Shown: positions 11,501 to 18,299, numbered from the stretch's first letter. The stretch is DNA of 51,130 nucleotides from Clostridia bacterium (GCA_017512025.1 JAFWHH010000003.1:1-51130); one strand, 5' to 3'. The notes: generated from the letters alone by a model not told the origin. Made by a program: numbers and translations.

Positions 11501-13218
11501 GTGGTTTAATGCAAGGTACTTATGATTGTAATTCGAGACCAGCAACAATAGAGGTGGATAACTGTTTAGTTGAAGATTGTGTATTCACTGCTGCCTCAGG
11601 AAATGTTGGTGGATTCATTGGTGAAGGATATGATCGTGGTGCTATGAAACGTATTACAAATTCAACTATTAGAAATACATCAATAACAGGTGGTGAAAAT
11701 ACAGGTGCCCTTATTGGTTACATGTATTCATGTAACTGTGAATTGGAAAATTGTACGGTTGAAGGTGTAGATATTAATAATGCTTCACATGCTTCATTTG
11801 GTATTGGAGAATATTCAGACTATGAACAATGGGGATTGCCACGTACACCATTTGTATGTAAAAACGTTAAAATTAGACCATACACAAGAGCTGATAATAC
11901 AGTTAAGAAATGTACAATTACAAACGAAGATTATTCATTCTCTATGGGTGGTATAATAGGAAGTTCGTATGCTTTACCATCAATAGAATTTGAAGATATT
12001 GAAATATCTGGTGCAGAATTTACAGGAAAATCTGTACATATGGGTTCTTTAGCTGGTTCAATCTGCTGTACTAACCCAGTTGAATATGCATTAATCAAGA
12101 ATATTGATATAAGTGATATTAAGTTAGATAACCAAGGTACAGGAGGATCAAATGTTGGTGGAGCATTTGGGTTATTTAATGTAACAAATCCTAACGATAC
12201 AACATTAGAAGGCATCAATATAAATAATGTAAATATTGTACATTCAAATGGTAAAGTTGGTGGATTCATTGGTAATGGATACCTACAGTCAATAGATACT
12301 ACAGCTAGAGATATTAATTTAACAGATATAAATATTAATGTAGATAATGATTATTTTGAAGCTGCAATATTTATGGGAAATGCATATCGTTCAGGTAATT
12401 CTCCAAAATTTGAAGATATTAAGATTGAAGACTGTAACTTGATAGTAACAGGAGCTCCTTTAAGAGGTTATGCAACAGCAGCTGCATTTATAGGATCAAT
12501 CAGTTATTCAACAGATATTTCTGATATAAAAATCATAAATTCAAAAGTTGAAGTAAAAGAAACAGAGACAGAGCGTCCACAACACGTAGCAGGTATTATA
12601 GCAGGACCATATTATATCCATAATATAAGTAATATTACTATTGATGGATTAACACTTATAAATGAAAGCAAAGCGAAGGATTCAATGACAGGTGGTATAT
12701 TTGGATATGGATATATTGGTGAAAATATTAGTACTCCAGTTGAAATCAGTGATTCTGAAATTAACAACTTAAAAATTACTGCATACGGCGGAGGTGTCGG
12801 TGGAGTATATGGTGGAGGATTAATTAATGTTTCTAATGTCACTATTACAAATCCAATAATTAAAGGTCTAGGAGATTTCTCATGTGTAGGTGGTATAGCT
12901 GGTATAATTGTTGATGCAAACACAATTACTGGTGTAACAGTTACTGCAGATAATACAACATCTAAAATTTATAGTAATTACATTGCATCTGGTATTGCTG
13001 CAGTTGATAACGGATTTATCAAAGATTCAGCAGTAAGCAACATTACAGTTCAATCTCCAATGGGTGAAGAAGAAAGCACAGAAACTGGAGATGATGATGT
13101 AGTAGATGTAATTAATATGGGTGGCGCAGGAGCTGCTTCTGCAATACATTCACTATATGTAAATGATGCTGAAAATTGTACAGCAGAAAACGTTACAGTA
13201 GTTCATAGTGCTGAATAA
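5521..13218 (+). CDS. Giant secreted LRR / SpaA / GLUG-repeat protein
   Basis: 2565-aa secreted protein. Residues 1-28 are a typical signal peptide with cleavage near SKA-AE. Residues of about 50-600 are BspA-type leucine-rich repeats (recurring IPxSVxxIxxxAF and GCTSL patterns). A 'TDLVLRQFI' fimbrial-type module follows at about 755-930 and a SpaA domain at about 957-1060. GLUG repeats (GGIVG, GGLVG) occupy about 1105-1395, a second SpaA domain with EAPEGYE is inserted at about 1417-1520, and GLUG-like repeats resume from about 1575 to the end. Many turns carry a cysteine (GCTN, NCTV), unusual for a Gram-positive extracellular protein. It ends VVHSAE with no anchor, so it is presumably released or held by its coupled partner at 3143. 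BspA-type LRRs and GLUG repeats are often found in adhesion proteins; no ligand is inferable. Confidence 0.88.
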   Translation: MKLKIRNILCAILMMFIVLLISSKSKAAETTVGGVTYTYDVVNGKAENVWVSAGKDNFTGAIPGTIDGYTVVSIGDGTNNILGNRDYGHFDMTRIYLPQLDIVSKIEIPNTVTKINKYAFYSVGSRQAYTIPESVVTIDDYAFAESHCYDTDMTLVIPNSVQTIGDSAFSNRVSVELVASAQQRPYDPDSAATGAYLKSVADKLVLGSGLKTIGANAFSYQKGLTGELVIPSNVTTIGTDAFRKTSLSKLTFQDRSSNVNVGESAFQSSVLTEVNLKDKVVLDRNVFKNCVQLEDVNVPNTFTTIPEGAFTGCNSLTSSEVNSIIANANSIGKSAFSYCDGLVDEIVIPSSLSSMDTGVFRECSNLTSAKFENSSLVIIPDSTFFNCTSLSNITIGSNIIGIGENAFEGCTSLSTAEVNDILTNIQSIGEKAFSGCTGINGKINIRAEDVSSYAFSDCKNMTEAEFFYNRDTLDLGGGTFNNCESLVNVIFPEDKKIDIGSSSTFNNCKSLTMEKVKYILDNTSGSVGNSCFMNCTGIEGELHIPANITRIYDRAFYNDTGVTKIVFDDIDSRTSSLELGEKAFGNIATEQEVIYLPKMEGSWYSAIKVGSNTFSNIKDAYVNMNEIIDGDTIPYPSVRWWGTSGNKAYIHYNDCKHRIDITSSLPGVTLVNPDTDEVLSSGSVPCGNEYKFKLVVDEAYADRYPDLTIKIVSDGEYMNSDPVEEIIDLEPGQTYTFDSVTRAKKIIVQAKSEGTDLVLRQFISTLNGKNIRPTRAPNAMVESNKAISYRHTKYPIIVKKDDKIVYAVRVYNEGATEGKANEISVSIPDGLTFKANDEINTTYGWTLSDDGKTISTRYLENESIAAYRGSGRPNYKEVEYALVVADGSDTDLYMATLAEITEGNDVDTAEGTTISRSLDNLMYDESMASSTTSYIHFAEDDTDYEDVLIEAKASTEYSLVINKIDAKTDELLNGAKFELLNKDNEVIKSAVTTDGKIDFGSIITYGEGTDTYYLREVETPVGYRKTINGLMEISIVKTLNTSGELEITIYYDLDEIEDEDSVNDGVDEDEEVIPVSNQLELSQIGTDAEHTIDGTTYTFSKDAHYKLVNDITITGENWSGIEDFTGILDGDEHTISGLKINVNNNEKAGLFKQCSGSIIDLTINNAKITGTTNAESPKIGVFVGYMTEGSLINCHLTNSSIETNVQNVGGLIGHTKDLVKLSGCSTDENTTIKAKYNIGGLVGCSVNQIDIDNCSNAADITGSDYNVGGIVGFADKAINVKKTNNSGNITSVEISTVVTETRPYPTMPNYVVQTTDYVGCTNIGGIVGYVNSSSVINATECTNTGDIYGLTNIGGIVGYSEAVTNMTLCTNDGEVTAKKHNVGGIVGHVEPKGEASAQTVVDMDENHVINLYIRNKSTQGKYVLNVFALDAASNEKVKLAGAKFSIYGANKEAIVENQTVDANGNIKIDNNILNSLVSDVFFIKETEAPEGYEVLVKDYIMLEVKKTWNAETEKYEISGVSQVVTSMDDVTLSENVIANANGEEIPNEAGSGRTANTNDNEEPQTQTIYYKSTKAVFESCTNNGKIEGQNELTGVNGGSTAGGIVGLARGFVEVYNSNNTAEIKTPSNQYYPLTNAGGIVGDMSIILLANESIVSGCTNSGNVTSANAGGIVGVTGSKIFVENCENTGTISTTYGNVGGIIGQALHHTTLYGCTNKAIITGGASGYTAGGLIGADGYSMGGYDINTLGFFIRNEYLCIEGCTVSNTEVTGFKVGGLVGDMTSTENFIYGCTVSDSTFDSPNSGDASACVGTFNGAEILVEDTTVQDCTVSAKATAAGVVAGQYGWHGNGSSNDSNWDRQIYKYHNVKVLGSTISGKDASGIMSQYLSYSTNADTVEFEFADCYVGASENNNKTIITETSGTGNHAAGMFSNLYGYEIDDTKTSFENCTVENTEIYDDDECGGIFGFVWEIDGPFTFTNCKVKSCKITTTGRGIGGLMQGTYDCNSRPATIEVDNCLVEDCVFTAASGNVGGFIGEGYDRGAMKRITNSTIRNTSITGGENTGALIGYMYSCNCELENCTVEGVDINNASHASFGIGEYSDYEQWGLPRTPFVCKNVKIRPYTRADNTVKKCTITNEDYSFSMGGIIGSSYALPSIEFEDIEISGAEFTGKSVHMGSLAGSICCTNPVEYALIKNIDISDIKLDNQGTGGSNVGGAFGLFNVTNPNDTTLEGININNVNIVHSNGKVGGFIGNGYLQSIDTTARDINLTDININVDNDYFEAAIFMGNAYRSGNSPKFEDIKIEDCNLIVTGAPLRGYATAAAFIGSISYSTDISDIKIINSKVEVKETETERPQHVAGIIAGPYYIHNISNITIDGLTLINESKAKDSMTGGIFGYGYIGENISTPVEISDSEINNLKITAYGGGVGGVYGGGLINVSNVTITNPIIKGLGDFSCVGGIAGIIVDANTITGVTVTADNTTSKIYSNYIASGIAAVDNGFIKDSAVSNITVQSPMGEEESTETGDDDVVDVINMGGAGAASAIHSLYVNDAENCTAENVTVVHSAE

Positions 13219-13251
13219 TACTACAGAATGTAATTAAATAAAATAATAAAT

Positions 13252-13286
13252 AAAAAAGGATTTACATATAATGTAAATCCTTTTTT
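13252..13286 (+). terminator. Bidirectional terminator between convergent genes
   Basis: A perfect 16-bp stem (13252-13267 with 13271-13286) with a 3-nt loop has an A-run on one side and a T-run on the other, so it can end both the GLUG gene on the plus strand and the reductase gene on the minus strand. Its core matches the 341-374 terminator. Confidence 0.9.
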
Positions 13287-13287
13287 G

Positions 13288-14013
13288 TTATATATTCCAA
13301 CCGCCATTTATTGAAATAACTTGGCCAGTAATATAATCATCATTGATTAACCATTCAACACATTTTGATATTGCATTTGGAGTACCAATACGTCCAAGTG
13401 GTATTTCATCTACAACATCCTGAAGTTCTTCAGCTGTTAGATGGTTATTCATTTTTGTATCAATAATACCAGGAGCAATGCTATTAACACGTATATTTGA
13501 TGGCCCAAGCTCTTTTGCTAAAGATTTAGTCATAGCATCTAATCCAGCTTTAGAAACAGCATAGTGAGTTTCACATGAGGCTCCAATTTGACCCCATATA
13601 GATGATATATTGATAATTAACCCAGACTTATTATGAATCATGCTAGGAAGTACATCCTTGCATGCATAAAAGGCAGATGTTAGATTAGTTTGAATCATAT
13701 GGTTCCAATCATTATCTGTTATATCTGTAAACACTTTAGTCTCTGTAATACCAGCATTATTAATCAAAACATTAATTATATGATATTTATCGATGCAGAA
13801 ATTAATCATTTTAGTTACCTCAATATGGTTAGAAACATCAGCTTTATAGATATCAATATTAATATTCTCGTTATTTAATTCTTCTTTAATACTAATTGCT
13901 TCGGCTTCAGACTTATTGTAATTCAATATTACTTGATAGCCATCTCTAGCAAGAGTTTTAACAATATCAGCCCCAATTCCATGAGAGCCTCCAGTTACTA
14001 ATATAACTTTCAT
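13288..14013 (-). CDS. Short-chain dehydrogenase/reductase, FabG/YmfI type
   Basis: 241-aa NAD(P)H-dependent reductase of the classical SDR family. Visible motifs are the cofactor glycine motif TGGSHGIG (7-14), NNAG (85-88), Asn110, the catalytic Ser138, and Tyr151-x3-Lys155 in HYAVSKAG. Length is normal for FabG-like enzymes. The stretch IWGQIGASCE just before the catalytic Tyr, followed by KELGPSNIRVN, recalls the YmfI branch (EF-P 5-aminopentanone reductase), so a ketoreductase acting on modified EF-P is possible; a FabG role in fatty acid synthesis is the alternative. The start is chosen by AGGAGG seven bases upstream. It lies directly downstream of the tRNA-Lys-Glu-Thr operon on the same strand with no convincing promoter of its own, so read-through transcription is possible. 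It is unrelated to the surface-protein genes around it. Confidence 0.9.
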   Translation of the reverse strand: MKVILVTGGSHGIGADIVKTLARDGYQVILNYNKSEAEAISIKEELNNENINIDIYKADVSNHIEVTKMINFCIDKYHIINVLINNAGITETKVFTDITDNDWNHMIQTNLTSAFYACKDVLPSMIHNKSGLIINISSIWGQIGASCETHYAVSKAGLDAMTKSLAKELGPSNIRVNSIAPGIIDTKMNNHLTAEELQDVVDEIPLGRIGTPNAISKCVEWLINDDYITGQVISINGGWNI

Positions 14014-14035
14014 AATACCTCCTAATTATAGATAC

Positions 14036-14066
14036 AAAAAAACAGACAAGTTATAAAACAAGCCTG
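14036..14066 (-). terminator. Weak terminator after the tRNA operon
   Basis: On the minus strand a 5-bp stem (CAGGC with GTCTG, including one G-U pair) is followed by seven T's. The stem is short, so it may be only partly effective and let transcription pass into the reductase gene. Confidence 0.3.
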
Positions 14067-14077
14067 ATTTTAAGTAA

Positions 14078-14383
14078 TGGAGCCACTTGTCTGAATCGAA
14101 CAGACGACCTACTGATTCATACTACTATAATTTTCATTACCACAAATGTGTTTGTAGTCTGGACTTTCTCTTTACCATAGCTGACGCTTTAGGTACACCG
14201 TATAAAGTCTCTACACTCGGATTTCTCCTAGCTCGGGATTAACTTATATTAATACTTAGTCTTCCCCGAATTAGCGGTGTCCACTTTATCTGTTTCCAAA
14301 TAAAGGTGCAAGATAGTTCAAAATAGAAATAATTTTCTATCTATCCCACAAGTCAGTTGCTCTACCAGCTGAGCTAAAGTGGC
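14078..14383 (-). tRNA. tRNA-Thr(UGU), interrupted by a group I intron
   Basis: The two exons (14349... precisely 14383-14348, then 14117-14078) join to a complete cloverleaf: acceptor GCCACTT/AAGTGGC, D arm GCTC..GAGC, anticodon stem ACTGA/TCAGT with loop CT-TGT-AA (anticodon UGU), T arm GTCTG-TTCGATT-CAGAC, discriminator U and an encoded CCA. The spliced anticodon region GACTTGTAATCAGTAGGT is typical of bacterial tRNA-Thr(UGU). Unspliced, the gene would be useless, so splicing is needed for reading ACA codons unless another copy exists. It is the last tRNA of the Lys-Glu-Thr operon. Confidence 0.93.
14118..14347 (-). ncRNA. Group I self-splicing intron in tRNA-Thr, inserted after anticodon base 36
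   Basis: 230-nt intron. The 5' exon ends in U, the intron begins GGGATAG and its last base is G, as expected for group I. P1 can form: exon UGU plus intron GGGAUAG pairs with CUAUCUUGCA, placing a U-G wobble at the 5' splice site. P2 is CACCTTTAT/ATAAAGTG. P3 is ACACCG (14275-14280) with CGGTGT (14195-14200). P5 is TCGGG/CCCGA. The R-like segment AGAGACTTTATACGG and S-like segment AAGAGAAAGTCC give P7. P8 is TACC/GGTA and P9 is CTACAAA/TTTGTGG. No homing endonuclease ORF is present. Size and position resemble bacterial tRNA introns; the subgroup is not determined. Confidence 0.9.
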
Positions 14384-14400
14384 GAATATTAAATTTTAAA

Positions 14401-14475
14401 TGGTGACCCGTACGAGAATCGAACTCATGTCTCCGCCGTGAAAGGGCGATGTCTTAACCGCTTGACCAACGGGCC
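14401..14475 (-). tRNA. tRNA-Glu(UUC)
   Basis: 75-nt cloverleaf with encoded CCA. Acceptor GGCCCGT/ACGGGTC, anticodon stem TCGCC/GGCGG with loop CTTTCAC (anticodon UUC), and T loop TTCGATT. It is the middle gene of the Lys-Glu-Thr operon. Confidence 0.96.
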
Positions 14476-14522
14476 ATATTAAATAATATGATGTTTAGGA
14501 TTTTTGAGAAATCCTAAACATT

Positions 14523-14598
14523 TGGTGAGCCATCGCGGACTCGAACCGCGGACAACTTGATTAAAAGTCAAGTGCTCTACCACCTGAGCTAATGACCC
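14523..14598 (-). tRNA. tRNA-Lys(UUU)
   Basis: 76-nt cloverleaf with encoded CCA. Anticodon stem CTTGA/TCAAG with loop CTTTTAA (anticodon UUU), and T arm CCGCG-GTTCGAG-.. closing normally. It is the first gene of the operon. Its leader contains a 9-bp hairpin (about 14617-14637) directly after the predicted transcription start. Confidence 0.96.
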
Positions 14599-14640
14599 AA
14601 ATGATCACATTATTTCTCGTGTTTGGTAAACACAAGAGTT

Positions 14641-14669
14641 ATTATAACTAGAAATAACTATATTGTCAA
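14641..14669 (-). promoter_or_regulatory. Consensus promoter of the tRNA-Lys-Glu-Thr operon
   Basis: On the minus strand: TTGACA (14669-14664), a 17-bp spacer and TATAAT (14646-14641), a perfect sigma-A consensus match placed about 43 bp before tRNA-Lys. Confidence 0.9.
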
Positions 14670-14710
14670 TACATTTTTTAAATTTTTTTACAAATATGTA
14701 AATAAAAGAG

Positions 14711-14736
14711 AAAAGTAGTTATCTCTAACTACTTTT
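14711..14736 (-). terminator. Terminator after tRNA-Arg
   Basis: On the minus strand AAAAGTAGTTA and TAACTACTTTT form an 11-bp stem around a GAGA loop, followed by the T-rich CTCTTTTATT. It separates tRNA-Arg from the next tRNA operon. Confidence 0.6.
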
Positions 14737-14738
14737 TC

Positions 14739-14815
<77 letters not shown>

Positions 14816-14828
14816 ATCAACATAGAGA

Positions 14829-14857
14829 ATTTTAACGCAAAATAAAGTTTATGTCAA
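14829..14857 (-). promoter_or_regulatory. Promoter of tRNA-Arg
   Basis: On the minus strand: TTGACA (14857-14852), a 17-bp spacer and TAAAAT (14834-14829), 14 bp before the tRNA 5' end. Confidence 0.85.
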
Positions 14858-14974
14858 TAGATAAGGGGAAAAGAATTAAAATGAGATTAATTTTGTTAAA
14901 AATATAGTACAAAAATCATAATAATAAAAAAGTATCAATTTTCGTTGATATTCCTATGATTTTGAGAAATTTGG

Positions 14975-15134
14975 TATAAATTAACAAAATGTCGGAAATT
15001 TGTAAAAAAATTTGACAGGTGGAAAACCGCTAATCCGTATGGCAAGCTGGATTGGAGGTGACGTAAAGGGTTGACATAACGGTAAAAAAGAGCGACAATA
15101 AGATGAGTGCATATGAGAAGAGAGGAGGATGCTT
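14975..15134 (+). promoter_or_regulatory. Structured leader of the 15135 gene, possible riboswitch
   Basis: An extended -10 (TGGTATAAA, 14972-14980) could start a leader of about 150 nt. It contains GACAGGTGGAAAACC, a hairpin CTAATCC (15030-15036)/GGATTGG, then GACGTAAAG (about 15059-15067) and ATAACGG. The order 'GG..AAACC - AATCC hairpin - GACGnAAAG - UAA.GG' resembles the core of GEMM-I (c-di-GMP-I) riboswitches, but the second GEMM helix is not evident. A simpler reading is that the segment is upstream DNA of the promoter at 15071-15099. I treat the riboswitch idea as a hypothesis only. Confidence 0.25.
15071..15099 (+). promoter_or_regulatory. Candidate promoter of the 15135 gene
   Basis: A perfect TTGACA (15071-15076), a 17-bp spacer and GACAAT (15094-15099). 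The predicted start near 15106 gives a leader of about 30 nt with the AGAGGAGG ribosome binding site at 15121-15128. It conflicts with a riboswitch over the same bases. Confidence 0.45.
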
Positions 15135-18100
15135 ATGAAAAAGATAATTAATAAATTTTGTAAGTTAAGCATTGTGGCTGTAATTATAGTAGGAATTATA
15201 TCTACAAATGCTGGGATCCAATATTTAAGAGTGGCTGGTTTAAAGACATCAACAGACCATGCAACTCCTTATAATTGCCATATTTCATCAGAAGAAATGG
15301 GTGCATATTCAAGGGATAGAGCTACTTTGGGTGAGCAAGGTGTACACAGATTACATATTGATGGTTCAGATCCATATGAACCAAATGTATACTGTGCTAA
15401 CATGAATGCACAAATTCCATCAACAGATGATTGGTATACAACATCTTATATGGACATAACAGAATCAGGACTTTCTAATGGAACATTGTTATGGATATTA
15501 GATAACATGTACATAGACGGAACAGATGATGCTGATTTTAACTTAAATGTATTCCATCAAATAATTCGTAAATATGGTGGAGTGGAAGATACTAATAGTA
15601 TAGTTAGCAGTTTATCTTCAGATGATATTTATGTAATTAACCAAAACTTAATTTGGCTTGCTATTAATGGTCATTATGAAAGAATATCTGGTGGCATTAT
15701 AGATGCAGATCCTAACGGAAAGAGATTAGTAATGGATGCATACTGGAGTGGTGCTCCAACAGACTACACAAGAAATACAAGTGGTAACATATCATTAAGT
15801 AGTGAAGGAGCAACATTATCTGAAGATGGTGTAATTGGTCCATTAACAATAAATGGTAATGGTAGTATGTATCATATGTCTTGGAGTGGTACTGTTGGAT
15901 CAGATACAGCATCAATTAATGTATATAAAGATGCAGCATGTACAGAAGGATTATATGAATGGGATGATCACTATGGACAATTCTATGCAAAAATTCTTAA
16001 CTATAGAGAAAATGAAACAGTTACATTCCATGCTGATTTAAAATATGCATATACAACTGATGCTTCTTACTATACTGCAACAAGTAATGATACACACTTA
16101 ACAACAGTTGCACAACCATTATTATCAGTAAGAAGAGCAACAAAAACAGTAAGTGTAGATTTTTCTGGAAAGAATGAAAGAGAGCAATCTGGTGACTTTT
16201 CTATTAAATTAGTAAAATATGAAAAAGGTAAATCAGTTAAATTACCAGGAGCTACATTTAAAGTTACAATTCCTGAGTTAAACTATACAGATACTAAAAC
16301 AACAGATTCAAATGGTGAAATCACATTTAATAGAGTAAATATTGATGCTGAGAATAGAACATATAATGTAACAGTAACAGAGGAAGATGCACCAGATGGT
16401 TATGTTGGAATAGATGGACCAATATCATTCCAAGTAACAACACAATTAGTTAGCGATACTAAGTATAAATTAGTCCCAAATACAAGCATGACAGTTGCTA
16501 ATGCTAAGAAAGTAGAAGTAGCTGAAAATCAAATACTAATTGAGGCAGAAAATAGACCTACATCAATAGATATCCACAAAGGTGTAAAAACTGTGGAAAA
16601 CCAAGACTCTGGATACTATTCTGTAGATCAAAAAATCAAGGAATTATTAGCTAAACAATCAGATAGCACTGGACCAGAATATATTGATGATACAACTGGT
16701 AAGAAATATACAGATGTTGAGCTAGAAGATTTACAACATGAATGGGTTGTTGAAACAACAATTCCAGAAGGTATTAGTGAATACAATAGATATATGGTAG
16801 TAGATCCAATTGATACAACTAAATTAGATTTCTCTGGATTAGATAGAGTTAAAGTAGAGCTAATCAATTCTAGTGGCTCAGTTGTAAAAACATTAGTTAG
16901 AGATACAGATTATACTGCAAGATATGAAAACAATACATTAACGGTAACATATATTGATAAGAAAGATGGAAATAACTTCTATGGAGAGTTTTTAGGAACA
17001 GCAACAACATCAAATAAGATAAGAATTACATTTAATACAACATTTAAAGTAAATCCTGAAACAGGAAAACTTGTTGTATTAGAAAATGCAATTACTAATG
17101 CTGAAAACCAAGCAAGATTAAGATATGATAATGGTAGTGGTACTGACCAAGAAAGATTATCTGAGAATCCAGAAGTACATACAGGTGCTGTATCAGTATT
17201 TAAGTATGAAGATACTAATGGAAATGGAAAACATGACGAAGGTGAAAAAGCATTAGTAGGTGCTGAATTTAAATTAGCATTATCTGAAGAAGATGCTAAG
17301 AATGGTAAATATGTAAGAATAGGTGGAGTAGAATTAACTGCAATATCTAATGAACATGGTATAGCTACATTTACAGGATTATCATTCGGTGGCGATGCTA
17401 AAGATGATGAGAAGAACTTAAGAAGTGGATTATATAGATATGATTGGGAGAAAGCTTCAAGAGATTATTATATTGTTGAAACAAAATCTCCATCAGGATA
17501 CAAGAAATTAGAAGATAATATTAAAGTTACAGTTAGCAAAGATTCATCTGAAATAATAGATTTAACTGATAAGATTAATGAGATGGAATCAGTTGGAAAC
17601 ATGCCATTAAAATTCGACCTAGCACTACGCAAATGGGTAACACAAGCTATCGTAACTGAAAATGGAAAGACAGTAATTTATGAAACAGGACATCATGCGG
17701 AAGATGATCCAGAAGATATTGTTAAGGTAGACTTAAAGAAGAGCAAACTTGGACAAGTAAAAGTACAATTTAGATATTCAATTAGAATAACGAATGAAGG
17801 TGAAATCGCTGGGGAAGCAAGGGAAATAACAGATTACATCCCAGAAGGATTAAAATTTGTACAAGAAGATAATCCAGGTTGGACAACAACAGATGATGAG
17901 AGAATTGTAAAGACAAGATTATTAGAAGGTGTAACATTAGAGCCAGGAGAAAGCGCAGAAGTTGAAATACTATTAACTTGGGTAAACAGCGCAGATTCAA
18001 TGGGTGTAATGATTAACACAGCAGAAATCAGCGAAGATTACAATGAATACGGAGTACATGATATAGATTCAACACCAAACAACAAGAAGTGGGGTGAAGA

Positions 18101-18233
18101 TGACATAGATGATGCTCCAGTAATGCTTGCAATTAAAACTGGATCAGAAACAATTGGATATGTAACAATAGGAATTAGCTTTGTAACAATCATAACATTA
18201 GGCACACTTGAAATTAAGAAGAGAATCCTATAA
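15135..18233 (+). CDS. Thioester-domain, pilin-type anchored adhesin
   Basis: 1032-aa surface protein. The start at 15135 is chosen because AGAGGAGG (15121-15128) is 6 nt away, whereas an ATG at 15129 directly abuts it. A signal peptide is followed by an N-terminal domain with VYC (Cys87) and NQNLIWLAI (Gln170). This spacing and context fit the Cys/Gln pair of TQXA thioester domains, which in known Gram-positive adhesins bind host targets covalently. Next come a SpaA/CnaB domain (about 355-440, with EEDAPDGY), a pilin-type isopeptide domain (about 478-690), an SdrD-B-like domain with DTNGNGKHDEGE (about 688-815) and a 'FDLALRKWVT' module (about 825-995). AIKTG (999-1003) precedes the membrane segment and tail EIKKRIL. 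The last 200 residues closely match the end of the 6526-aa neighbour. Thioester formation is inferred from motifs only. Confidence 0.87.
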   Translation: MKKIINKFCKLSIVAVIIVGIISTNAGIQYLRVAGLKTSTDHATPYNCHISSEEMGAYSRDRATLGEQGVHRLHIDGSDPYEPNVYCANMNAQIPSTDDWYTTSYMDITESGLSNGTLLWILDNMYIDGTDDADFNLNVFHQIIRKYGGVEDTNSIVSSLSSDDIYVINQNLIWLAINGHYERISGGIIDADPNGKRLVMDAYWSGAPTDYTRNTSGNISLSSEGATLSEDGVIGPLTINGNGSMYHMSWSGTVGSDTASINVYKDAACTEGLYEWDDHYGQFYAKILNYRENETVTFHADLKYAYTTDASYYTATSNDTHLTTVAQPLLSVRRATKTVSVDFSGKNEREQSGDFSIKLVKYEKGKSVKLPGATFKVTIPELNYTDTKTTDSNGEITFNRVNIDAENRTYNVTVTEEDAPDGYVGIDGPISFQVTTQLVSDTKYKLVPNTSMTVANAKKVEVAENQILIEAENRPTSIDIHKGVKTVENQDSGYYSVDQKIKELLAKQSDSTGPEYIDDTTGKKYTDVELEDLQHEWVVETTIPEGISEYNRYMVVDPIDTTKLDFSGLDRVKVELINSSGSVVKTLVRDTDYTARYENNTLTVTYIDKKDGNNFYGEFLGTATTSNKIRITFNTTFKVNPETGKLVVLENAITNAENQARLRYDNGSGTDQERLSENPEVHTGAVSVFKYEDTNGNGKHDEGEKALVGAEFKLALSEEDAKNGKYVRIGGVELTAISNEHGIATFTGLSFGGDAKDDEKNLRSGLYRYDWEKASRDYYIVETKSPSGYKKLEDNIKVTVSKDSSEIIDLTDKINEMESVGNMPLKFDLALRKWVTQAIVTENGKTVIYETGHHAEDDPEDIVKVDLKKSKLGQVKVQFRYSIRITNEGEIAGEAREITDYIPEGLKFVQEDNPGWTTTDDERIVKTRLLEGVTLEPGESAEVEILLTWVNSADSMGVMINTAEISEDYNEYGVHDIDSTPNNKKWGEDDIDDAPVMLAIKTGSETIGYVTIGISFVTIITLGTLEIKKRIL

Positions 18234-18253
18234 TAAATTACAATATAGATTCG

Positions 18254-18299
18254 AAAAAGAATAGAAAGTAGATTTAAATCTGCTTTCTATTCTTTTTTT
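18254..18299 (+). terminator. Long intrinsic terminator after the thioester adhesin
   Basis: AAAAAGAATAGAAAG is followed by AGATTTAAATCT at the apex and CTTTCTATTCTTTTT on the return strand, an almost perfect stem of about 20 bp ending in seven T's. It separates the two large genes transcriptionally. Confidence 0.93.

Noticed and set aside
13690..13878. Small plus-strand frame inside the reductase gene
   Set aside because: It is antisense to a well-supported SDR gene with all catalytic motifs, and its product looks random.
14078..14383. Broken tRNA-Thr pseudogene with an insertion
   Set aside because: Both halves are intact and join to a perfect cloverleaf, and the insert has group I intron helices with correct end bases.
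15129..15134. Upstream ATG at 15129 as the start of the thioester adhesin
   Set aside because: It directly touches the AGAGGAGG site; the ATG at 15135 has a normal 6-nt spacing.
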